A DNA stretch of 31,085 nucleotides from a virus, in the IMG/VR virus record IMGVR_UViG_3300044712_001940, positions 1 through 31,085 of that record; one strand, given 5' to 3'. The notes below the pieces were generated by a model, which saw nothing but the letters and a program-made list of their open reading frames with translations, searched no databases and was not told the origin of the DNA. The position numbers and the translations under genes were made by a program. Positions 22,348 through 28,779 of this stretch are shown here, piece after piece; within the stretch, counting starts at the first letter, position 1, and each line of letters starts with the position of its first letter.

Positions 22348-22458
22348 GTGAGCGCCCTCTTTTTTGCCCTGGTGGGTCTAGTCCTTTGGATCGGCCGGCG
22401 TGAGTTGGCGGAGGTTCTGGCCGGGCTGATGGCCCGCTTCGTGGGAGGTGCACGATGA
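22348..22458 (+). CDS. 36-aa membrane peptide
   Basis: Starts at GTG 22348 behind a strong AGGAGGT, six bases spacing. The product has one hydrophobic helix (SALFFALVGLVLWIG), then RRELAEVLAGLMARF and ends in GGAR. Its stop overlaps the next ATG (ATGA). It is the first gene of the rightward early region, directly after attP. No family recognised; the perfect ribosome site, hydrophobic segment and coupling to the next gene support it being real. Confidence 0.7.
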   Translation: MSALFFALVGLVLWIGRRELAEVLAGLMARFVGGAR

Positions 22459-22940
22459 GCACGGATCCTTGTCTGGATGCTGCCTTGGCTTACATCCGAA
22501 AGGATCGGGCCGTTGTGGATGAAGAGATTCTCATCAGTGCCTTGCGGGTGATGCGGTGCCGTTTATGGGATGGCAAAGCAAAGTCGGCCCTTCTCGCGCT
22601 GGGGTTTGCCAATCCAGTGAGTTTTCTTGGGGGTAATCCTGAGGATGTCTTCTTCTTGATTGGTGATCGGCTAAAAAAAGTGGAGAGCAGGGTCGATCGG
22701 GTCAGTCTTGCCATGCAGATTTTTGGCAAGGGTGGACCTCATGTTCTCTATACCCTTTCTACTCCGGCCTCCCGGCCCTCTTTCCTGAAAAGGGTCTGGG
22801 GCTGGTACAAGAGGGTAACCGGCTATGAGAAGGCGATGCTTCAGCGCTCGACAGGCCTGAAGATCCGCTCGACATGCCATGAGGCCACGGCTCCTCGCCG
22901 TCATGATGTGATCGATCAGGTCATGGGAGGTGCCCGATGA
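22455..22940 (+). CDS. Hypothetical early protein
   Basis: A 161-aa protein with an Ala/Leu-rich helical N-terminus (~1-45) and a basic C-terminus with several Arg/Lys clusters (KRVWGWYKRVTGYEKA). No membrane segment or known motif recognised. GGGAGGT precedes the ATG by five bases, inside the end of the preceding gene, and its own end encodes GGAR while supplying the next ribosome site. The ATGA overlaps on both sides show that it belongs to a coupled chain. Confidence 0.65.
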   Translation: MSTDPCLDAALAYIRKDRAVVDEEILISALRVMRCRLWDGKAKSALLALGFANPVSFLGGNPEDVFFLIGDRLKKVESRVDRVSLAMQIFGKGGPHVLYTLSTPASRPSFLKRVWGWYKRVTGYEKAMLQRSTGLKIRSTCHEATAPRRHDVIDQVMGGAR

Positions 22941-23026
22941 ACATGGGGCCTTTTTATACGGTGCTGCTGAGTGCTACGGCTGCGACTCTGCTCTTGAAGC
23001 TCTGGAAGTCAGGAGGTGGACGATGA
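22937..23026 (+). CDS. 29-aa membrane peptide
   Basis: ATG 22937 overlaps the previous stop (ATGA) and follows GGGAGGT by five bases. The product starts MNMGPFYTVLLSA, has one short hydrophobic helix (VLLSATAATLLLKLW) and ends in KSGGGR; the stop overlaps the next ATG. It is too short for routine gene calling, but the ribosome site and exact linkage to both neighbours argue that it is translated. Confidence 0.6.
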   Translation: MNMGPFYTVLLSATAATLLLKLWKSGGGR

Positions 23027-23217
23027 GCCCCTGCGAGATCTGCGAGGTGGAGGCCGGTACGCTCCGATGCAGCCATATTGGGCCTCTCTGCTTCGATTGC
23101 TGGGGCTCCGGGATCCATGAGGCGATGAGGTGGAAGGTTGAGTCTCTCCCGACTATGCTGTCGGCAGAAGAATTTGCTCGGCTGATCTGCCTTAGAACAA
23201 TGGAGGTGGCGTCATGA
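23023..23217 (+). CDS. Cysteine-rich small protein (zinc-binding candidate)
   Basis: A 64-aa protein starting MSPCEICEVE. A longer frame opens upstream at 22930, but ATG 23023 sits behind AGGAGGT and overlaps the previous stop. CxxC (~4-7), CSH (~16-18) and CFDC (~23-26) give four cysteines and one histidine, a likely zinc knuckle. The C-terminal part is helical (AEEFARLICLRTMEVAS). Function unknown; small zinc proteins in early regions often act in nucleic-acid or host-protein binding. Confidence 0.65.
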   Translation: MSPCEICEVEAGTLRCSHIGPLCFDCWGSGIHEAMRWKVESLPTMLSAEEFARLICLRTMEVAS

Positions 23218-23381
23218 GCGCCGGATTCTCCGAAAAGCTGGCCCGCATGATGCGGGAGACAGGCAAGAGCTATCATGAGTGCTGCCGGATCCTTGGTCGC
23301 CGCGGTGGTGCAGCTGCCGCCAGTCGTCGCCGCTCCCGTGCCTGGGAGGTCCATAAGCAGGAGGCGAGGGGACTACGATGA
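23214..23381 (+). CDS. 55-aa basic protein
   Basis: ATG 23214 overlaps the previous stop (ATGA) behind GGAGGT. The sequence starts MSAGFSEKLARMM and contains SYHECCRILGRRGG, followed by SRRRSRAWEVHKQ. The high Arg content (11 of 55) and a short HTH-like stretch suggest nucleic-acid binding. The stop overlaps the next ATG. Not recognised. Confidence 0.6.
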   Translation: MSAGFSEKLARMMRETGKSYHECCRILGRRGGAAAASRRRSRAWEVHKQEARGLR

Positions 23382-23887
23382 GTGAGATCACCGAGGAAGC
23401 GATCGAGGAGGTGCTGCGTACCGTCTGGTCTCGGGAACAGGCGCATGGCCGAGAGCCTGCGTACATGCGGACACCGCTCGATGAGTTGGTCTCCATGGAG
23501 TCGGGTGATGCCGCCGATGAGCATGCCATCCGTCTGGAGGCTTTCCGGAGGCTGCTGGAGTTCTTTTTCAGCGATGGGCCCCATCCAGGCTATGTGATCC
23601 GCCGTGTCTTTGCCGTAACGAAGGCGCTCCGTCCTTCGTTGATCCTGAACATGAGCCTCGAGGAGATCGGGCTGATGCTTGGGGAGACAAAGGCCGCTGG
23701 ATCATGGCGGATCAAGCAACTCGTGAACCGTCCTATCGCCGCAGCCTCGGGGCATGGCTCCCAGCTCCCTTGGCAGAAGTCCGCCTCGGCTTGTGAGAAG
23801 TACGCGGCCCGCGCTGCCGGCAATAGCAATCGCAGTCAGAAGAAGAAGAAAACCCCCAAAAAAATAACCCCAAAACCAACCCAATAA
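23378..23887 (+). CDS. Helix-turn-helix protein of the early operon
   Basis: A 169-aa protein. The N-terminal half is acidic and helical; residues ~70-115 (FAVTKALRPSLILNMSLEEIGLMLGETKAAGSWRIKQLV) look like a sigma-region-4- or Sap1-type HTH. The C-terminus is Lys/Thr/Pro-rich (NRSQKKKKTPKKI). Last gene of the six-gene coupled chain starting at 22348 (ATGA overlap). It could be the middle/late transcription regulator, which would make it a candidate partner for the TTTGACAC boxes, but that is only a suggestion. Confidence 0.65.
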   Translation: MSEITEEAIEEVLRTVWSREQAHGREPAYMRTPLDELVSMESGDAADEHAIRLEAFRRLLEFFFSDGPHPGYVIRRVFAVTKALRPSLILNMSLEEIGLMLGETKAAGSWRIKQLVNRPIAAASGHGSQLPWQKSASACEKYAARAAGNSNRSQKKKKTPKKITPKPTQ

Positions 23888-23894
23888 AAACCAG

Positions 23895-24722
23895 ATGAAA
23901 CCAGTATACAATAACACAAAAGATAAAACAGCGGAGTTTGAGATGATTAACCCAATTAGGGCATCAATTTATCTTTCCAAAAATATAAACAACAGGCCAT
24001 TGCAAGATTCTAATGTTCGTTTTCTAACAAACGAAATGTTACATGGCCGTTGGAAATTTAATGGAGACACCATCGTTTTTGATTGGGATGGATGCCTTAG
24101 ACAAGGTCAGCACAGGTTAAGCGCTATTGTAGAGTCAGGATTAGAAGAAGAATTCCTAGTTGTTAGAGGAGTGGATCCAGAAGCATTTTCAACTATGGAT
24201 TGTGGAAAATCTAGAAATGGTTCGGATGCTCTGGCGATTGCAGGATTTAAGGACTCTGTAAAACTGAAAAGTGGTCTTGTTTTGATAGAAAGATATTATC
24301 AGATGGTTGCCAAAAACAGTCCTTCTTTAGAGACGGGAAAGGGTAAGATCTCGGCAACTTATGTTCTTGACCTTGCAAAAATATATATAGATTTCAAGCC
24401 GTTAATAACTGGCAATAAATGCGTATTAGGGTGTGGAAATATGATTAACGTATGCAATTACATATTTACAAAAATTGACCCAAGAGAATGTAGGTTTTTC
24501 ATGAATAGGCTGATTAATGGAGAGGGAATTTCAAAACTTGATCCTGAGTTATTGCTTAGAAATAGGCTTCTAGCAAACGCATCTTCTAAAGCTAAACTTT
24601 CACAAACATATATTTTTGCTCTCTTTATCAAGGCATGGAATGCGAGGAGATCTGAAACATATTTGAAAAACCTTAGGTATCGAGAAGAGGGCAATGCGGA
24701 ACCTTTTCCTAGGGCGATCTGA
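23895..24722 (+). CDS. ParB/Srx-like phage protein with GQHRL motif, A/T-rich
   Basis: A 275-aa protein of a widespread phage family with a ParB-like N-terminal fold: SKNINNRPLQDSNVRFL (~28-44), GRWKFNGDTIVFD (~51-63) and the signature RQGQHRLSAIVESG (~69-82), then a helical domain ending in LIKAWNARR and NLRYREEGNAEPFP. The GQHRL box corresponds to the GERRL box of ParB, which binds or hydrolyses CTP, and of related enzymes; activity here is unknown. The DNA is strikingly A/T-rich with many TTA, AGA and ATA codons, in contrast to the G/C-rich neighbours on both sides. No ribosome site is visible. This suggests recent acquisition from a low-GC source. Confidence 0.8.
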   Translation: MKPVYNNTKDKTAEFEMINPIRASIYLSKNINNRPLQDSNVRFLTNEMLHGRWKFNGDTIVFDWDGCLRQGQHRLSAIVESGLEEEFLVVRGVDPEAFSTMDCGKSRNGSDALAIAGFKDSVKLKSGLVLIERYYQMVAKNSPSLETGKGKISATYVLDLAKIYIDFKPLITGNKCVLGCGNMINVCNYIFTKIDPRECRFFMNRLINGEGISKLDPELLLRNRLLANASSKAKLSQTYIFALFIKAWNARRSETYLKNLRYREEGNAEPFPRAI

Positions 24723-24758
24723 AAGCATAAATAACTAAAAACCTAACTTCTAATTTCT

Positions 24759-26510
24759 ATGAGCAAGACTCCTGTTTTCACGTTTGTTCCCCTCGAGGAG
24801 ATCGCCCCGAGTCCCACCAATCCGCGGAGCCATTTCCCTGAGGAGTATATCTCCGAGCTGGCCGCCTCGATAGCTACCCGTGGGATTATTCAGCCACTAC
24901 TTGTCCGGTCAACCGATGATCTCCCATCGCCCGTCGGTAAGCAGTATGAGTTGATCGCCGGAGAGTGCCGCCTAAGGGCCTCGAAGGAGGCCGGTCTCTC
25001 GGAGGTTCCGGTCATTGTTCGGGATGATCTCTCGGAGAATGATGTGGTGGAGCTGCAGTTGATCGAGAATCTCCAGCGTCGGGATCTCGATGCACTGGAA
25101 GAGGCCGACAGCTACGCTGCGCTTCTGGATCTGACGGATGGTGATCGGAAGAGGCACACGGTGGAGTCCCTTGCTGAAGCGATCTCAAAGTCGATCCACT
25201 ATATCCACCAGCGGCTGAGCCTTCGCAAGCTGCCCGAGTCGGCACGGGTGGCCATGCGATCCGGAGAGCTCTCCTTCTCGGTAGCGCGGCTGGTGGCCTC
25301 GATACCATCCTCTCCGCTTCGGGAGAAGGCCCTCGAGGAGGTGCTGCACCCTACTTATGAGGATGAGCCTCTTACGGCACGCAAGGCGGCCTCCCATATC
25401 CGGGAACACTACATGATCGATCTAAAGAGTGCCTCTTTCGACCGTGAGGATGCGGAGCTGGTCCCTGTGGAGTTCGACCCAATGGGGAACCGGCTGCATG
25501 GCGGATCCTGCACGGACTGCCCGTGGCTCTCGGGGAACTCCCGCGAGTCGGATGAAACCACCGAGGGATCGAAGAATCTTTGCATGCACCCAGGATGCCA
25601 CTCGATGAAAGAGGATGCTGCTTGGGAGAATCTCCGTGCGGAGGCTCTGGCTGCAGGGAAAAAGGTACTTTCGGAAAATGAAGCCGAGAAGGTGCTCAAT
25701 CCCTGGGGCGGTATCGCCTGGAATTCCCCCTATGTGCCCCTTAAGGATGAGGTGCTGCCGTCTGATCTTGCGGACTCTTCCGGAAAACCTCCTACCTGGA
25801 AGAAGCTGCTGTCTTCAGTCGATGTGAAGCCGGAGATCGTGGTGATCCGCGATCATGGGAAGGCCATCGAGGTGGTCGATCGGCGTCAGGCCGTGGCGGC
25901 AATCAGACTGCAGGCCAAGAAAAGCGGTGGGGTCTGCCCGCTGCGCTCCCGCGGTGAGGAGGAGAGTCCTGCTCAGAAGGATGCTGCCCATGCTGAAAGA
26001 AGCGCGGGGAAGGTGGAGCGCATCATGCGCTATGAAATGGTGCATGGAGCTTTTGATGAGATCGTGTTGAAGTTTCACAAGGAAGGGGTCGATTCCTCAG
26101 TCCTCTGGCCGCGTTTGCTTGATTTAGCTCTGGAAAATGCGGGTTTCTCCGGGATTGAGTTGGTCTCGAAGTGGCTCTGCGTGAATGAGTCGGATGCTTG
26201 CATAAGAGAGGCTCTAATGCAGTACCCAGTTGGTGATGCAGCGTCTCTTGCTCCTTATGTGCTCATCGTGCTCATTGCGGCTCATATCGATGGTGAATGT
26301 GAGTATCCATCAACTGGTGAATCTCCATTCATTGATTCCTTCCGCAAGCTCCTTGATTCGCTATCGATCGATTCTCTCGGGATTGCAGAGCGGGTGAAGG
26401 CTGCCCATGCCGAGGAGCTGAAGTCGCTCCGTAATGCCGCCAAGCCAAAGAGCAAGGTGAAAAAAAAGGCGGGAAAGAATTTCGCCGCAGCCGAGGAGGT
26501 GGAGGCGTGA
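24759..26510 (+). CDS. ParB-family DNA-binding protein, no partner ParA
   Basis: A 583-aa protein. The ParB/Srx N-terminus has NPRSHF (~21-26), AGECRLRASKEAGL (~67-80, box II variant with C for R) and LIENLQRRDLDALEEADSY (~101-119), followed by a HTH domain (~133-182, VESLAEAISKSIHYIHQRL). Residues ~250-285 hold a cysteine cluster (GSCTDCPWL, CMHPGCH) seen in phage/plasmid ParB relatives. The C-terminus is Lys-rich. No ParA ATPase is encoded, so it may not segregate DNA but rather act in replication or transcription; the iterons at 30731 are possible targets. It ends with AGGAGGT-GGAGGC, the ribosome site of the next gene. Confidence 0.85.
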   Translation: MSKTPVFTFVPLEEIAPSPTNPRSHFPEEYISELAASIATRGIIQPLLVRSTDDLPSPVGKQYELIAGECRLRASKEAGLSEVPVIVRDDLSENDVVELQLIENLQRRDLDALEEADSYAALLDLTDGDRKRHTVESLAEAISKSIHYIHQRLSLRKLPESARVAMRSGELSFSVARLVASIPSSPLREKALEEVLHPTYEDEPLTARKAASHIREHYMIDLKSASFDREDAELVPVEFDPMGNRLHGGSCTDCPWLSGNSRESDETTEGSKNLCMHPGCHSMKEDAAWENLRAEALAAGKKVLSENEAEKVLNPWGGIAWNSPYVPLKDEVLPSDLADSSGKPPTWKKLLSSVDVKPEIVVIRDHGKAIEVVDRRQAVAAIRLQAKKSGGVCPLRSRGEEESPAQKDAAHAERSAGKVERIMRYEMVHGAFDEIVLKFHKEGVDSSVLWPRLLDLALENAGFSGIELVSKWLCVNESDACIREALMQYPVGDAASLAPYVLIVLIAAHIDGECEYPSTGESPFIDSFRKLLDSLSIDSLGIAERVKAAHAEELKSLRNAAKPKSKVKKKAGKNFAAAEEVEA

Positions 26511-26950
26511 TCTCACTACACGACGACTTCTTCACCGCTACCATGACTACTCAATACAAGACGGATAACATGGTTCAGCTGGCTTTCGCCGTCCTGCTGC
26601 AGGCTGTGCGCGATTACGTGCGGCTGCGGGAGCTAGGAATTGTCTCGGGAGATGAGGTGAGGGAGTACCGATTCTATCGGAAGTATTCGGGTGGCGCTGC
26701 TGGCAATAAGCCGCTTGGATTTGAATCTGCGGAGAAAGTCAAGGAGCTCATCTATTTCCTAAGCGGTCAGGATCTTGATAATTACTGCAACCTTCTGCGG
26801 ATCCCGGCATGCCGGATCAGGTCATCCATCGGGCTTACCAAGGTCGATATCAAGCGCCCGCTTATCACCATGGAGGATATCAACCGGGTGGAGCAGTCTC
26901 AGATTGGCTCTATGCACCATGAGCTCTGGATCCAAGGAGGTGGCAAGTGA
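26507..26950 (+). CDS. Hypothetical early protein
   Basis: A 147-aa protein. GTG 26507 overlaps the ParB stop (GTGA) and lies six bases behind AGGAGGT, as is usual in this region; ATG 26543 (MTTQYKTDN) is the alternative. It has helical stretches (VQLAFAVLLQAVRDYVRLREL) and a C-terminal part ending in GGGK, which encodes the next ribosome site. Not recognised. Confidence 0.6.
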   Translation: MISLHDDFFTATMTTQYKTDNMVQLAFAVLLQAVRDYVRLRELGIVSGDEVREYRFYRKYSGGAAGNKPLGFESAEKVKELIYFLSGQDLDNYCNLLRIPACRIRSSIGLTKVDIKRPLITMEDINRVEQSQIGSMHHELWIQGGGK

Positions 26951-27258
26951 GTGGCGCTCAAGACCCGCTCTGGAAGCGTATCTGGAAGACGGAGGGGATC
27001 CGGTGGCTCGGACCACGTGGAGATGGATCGATCGATGCGATGGAGAGGTTCCAGCATGGTTTTGAGCTGGGCCGTTCCTCGGTGCTACAGGATTCGGAGT
27101 GGCAGCAGGTGGCAAAGGATCTGGCTGAGGCCGGGACTGCAGTCTGGGGATGTTGCAGAAAAGGAGAGAAGCCTTCCCAGATGGTAGTCGGGCTTTTCCT
27201 AGAAGCTGCCCGCGCCTATGACCGGCTCATCGATCTAAAGTATGAGGAGGTTGAGTGA
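26947..27258 (+). CDS. Hypothetical early protein
   Basis: A 103-aa protein from GTG 26947, overlapping the previous stop and five bases behind AGGAGGT. Contains a helical middle part (QQVAKDLAEAGTAVWGCC) and QMVVGLFLEAARAYDRLIDL at the end. It is acidic and soluble in appearance. No known family. Stop shares one base with the next ATG (TGATG). Confidence 0.6.
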   Translation: MSGAQDPLWKRIWKTEGIRWLGPRGDGSIDAMERFQHGFELGRSSVLQDSEWQQVAKDLAEAGTAVWGCCRKGEKPSQMVVGLFLEAARAYDRLIDLKYEEVE

Positions 27259-27404
27259 TGGGCCCGATTTTCAATTACGTCATCATGGGACTCTACCTGA
27301 TCAATTCGGTCTGGTGGGGTGCCCGTGGCAAGGTGGCGGACATGGTCTACTGGCTCTGTGCCTTCGGTATCACTGCAACCGTCACTTGGGGGTACAAGCG
27401 ATGA
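27258..27404 (+). CDS. 48-aa two-helix membrane protein
   Basis: ATG 27258 shares a base with the previous stop and lies six bases behind AGGAGGT. The product has two hydrophobic segments (IFNYVIMGLYLINSVWW, then MVYWLCAFGITATVTW) joined by a short basic turn (GARGKVAD). It ends overlapping the next ATG (ATGA). Two-helix small proteins in early regions may be membrane effectors. Unrecognised, but the context supports translation. Confidence 0.65.
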   Translation: MGPIFNYVIMGLYLINSVWWGARGKVADMVYWLCAFGITATVTWGYKR

Positions 27405-27529
27405 AGCGTCTGATGTGCTTTTTCCTCGGGCATCAATGGGAGCGGATGGATGTCCGCGGGGGATGGCGTGGAGCTGTGGTCCTCTATATCCAGTGCGAGC
27501 GCTGCAGTAAACAGGATGTCGTGCTGTGA
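27401..27529 (+). CDS. 42-aa zinc-finger-like protein (DUF1660-like)
   Basis: Starts MKRLMCFFLGHQWERM and ends in CERCSKQDVVL. Cys6, His11 and the CxxC pair at ~32-35 give a CxxxxH...CxxC zinc site that matches small prophage proteins of the DUF1660 type. ATG 27401 overlaps the previous stop (ATGA); the stop overlaps the primase GTG. Function unknown. Confidence 0.65.
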   Translation: MKRLMCFFLGHQWERMDVRGGWRGAVVLYIQCERCSKQDVVL

Positions 27530-28779
27530 GTGCCAAGATCTCCGTTTATGAACGGGCCCAGAAGTATGTCTCGAAGATGGATGCGGCGGTCTCCGGTGGT
27601 GGAGGACACGCTGCCACCTTCGCCGTGGCCAAGGCGCTCGTCGATGGCTTCGCTCTCTCCCGTGAGGATGCCATGGCACTGATGCGGGAGTACAATGAGC
27701 GCTGCTCTCCTCCCTGGAAAGAGCACGAGCTTCTGCACAAGGTAAACTCGATCTCTTCCTCGAGTGGGTATCTGTTGAAGGAGTCTGACTCCTACACGCC
27801 GCGCCATGCTCCGGGATCGCTTCCGGAAGTTCGTCCGGCGGAGCCTGCTCCGGCCTTTGATGCCGGCAAGCTGGCCCGCTTTGCCGCTCCCTGGTCGGAC
27901 AAGGTGAATGCCGCCTGGCTTGCCGATCGCTCGGATCTCGATCCGACCTGCTGCTCGACCCATGAGTTCCTCTCGGCGCTCTACTATCCGGAGCGTGGGG
28001 AGAAGGTGCTGGTATTCCTCAATGAGTTTTCCCAAGGGGATGCGCTCTGGCCCGATGCCAAGGAGCTACCCTCGGAGGGGCCGCGCGGGGTCTGGTATCT
28101 CGCGCAGCCGGTCGACGGGGTGGCCCGCGTCAATCCCCGCGGGAAGGATCCCTCGAAGCTCTCCCGGCGGATCGCCGAGTGCGTGGTGGCGTGGCGCTAC
28201 CTGGTGCTCGAATCCGATCAGGCCGATGCCCGCTCCTGGATGGGTGCGGTGGTGCAGCTGCCGCTCCGGATCGCCGCCATCTACACGAGCGGGGGCCGCT
28301 CGATCCATGTGCTGGTCCGCGTGGATGCGGTGAATGCCTCCGACTGGGATCGGGTGAAGGCCGCGATCCTCAAGGGACTGGTCACTCTCGGTGCCGATCG
28401 TGGCGCTCTGTCGGGGGTCCGCTTGACACGGCTCCCTAACTGCCTGCGGCTTGGCAAAGACGTGGTGCATGAACAGCAAAGCTCAGAAAAAAAACCAATG
28501 AAAGAATACAAACGCTTCCCCCGTCCGCAGTTGCAAAAACTGCTCTATGTCTGCCGTGAGCCATCGCCTCGGCCGATCTGCGAGATGATCCCCCGCCGCG
28601 ACATCGTGGCCACCCTCGAGGGGCTGGTGCGCTCCCGTGGCCTCGAGCTGATGGATCTGCCCGCTCATGAGATGCAGGCCGTCCATCGTCGTCTCTCCCA
28701 TGTGGCCGCCCAGTCACTCGTCTGCAAGTCCGCTGCCCGCGAGATCGGGGAGCTGATGGGAGGTCGCCGCAGTGAGTAA
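27526..28779 (+). CDS. Primase-like replication protein (AEP-type candidate)
   Basis: A 417-aa protein from GTG 27526. Residues ~5-80 (YERAQKYVSKMDAAVSGGGGH..) form the helical domain often found in primase/helicase proteins (PriCT-like). The central part has LVLESDQAD (~226-234) and TSGGRSIHVLVRVDA (~254-268), matching the acidic motif and the SxH motif of archaeo-eukaryotic-type primases. The C-terminus (~340-417) is helical and basic. It directly precedes a P-loop helicase, with which it overlaps by 8 bp, so together they should start phage replication. One expected second catalytic acid was not placed with certainty. Confidence 0.72.
   Translation: MSAKISVYERAQKYVSKMDAAVSGGGGHAATFAVAKALVDGFALSREDAMALMREYNERCSPPWKEHELLHKVNSISSSSGYLLKESDSYTPRHAPGSLPEVRPAEPAPAFDAGKLARFAAPWSDKVNAAWLADRSDLDPTCCSTHEFLSALYYPERGEKVLVFLNEFSQGDALWPDAKELPSEGPRGVWYLAQPVDGVARVNPRGKDPSKLSRRIAECVVAWRYLVLESDQADARSWMGAVVQLPLRIAAIYTSGGRSIHVLVRVDAVNASDWDRVKAAILKGLVTLGADRGALSGVRLTRLPNCLRLGKDVVHEQQSSEKKPMKEYKRFPRPQLQKLLYVCREPSPRPICEMIPRRDIVATLEGLVRSRGLELMDLPAHEMQAVHRRLSHVAAQSLVCKSAAREIGELMGGRRSE

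Noticed and set aside
28424-28431. CTTGACAC inside the primase gene as another box
   Set aside because: Lies well within coding sequence with no gene start nearby and differs at the first base.
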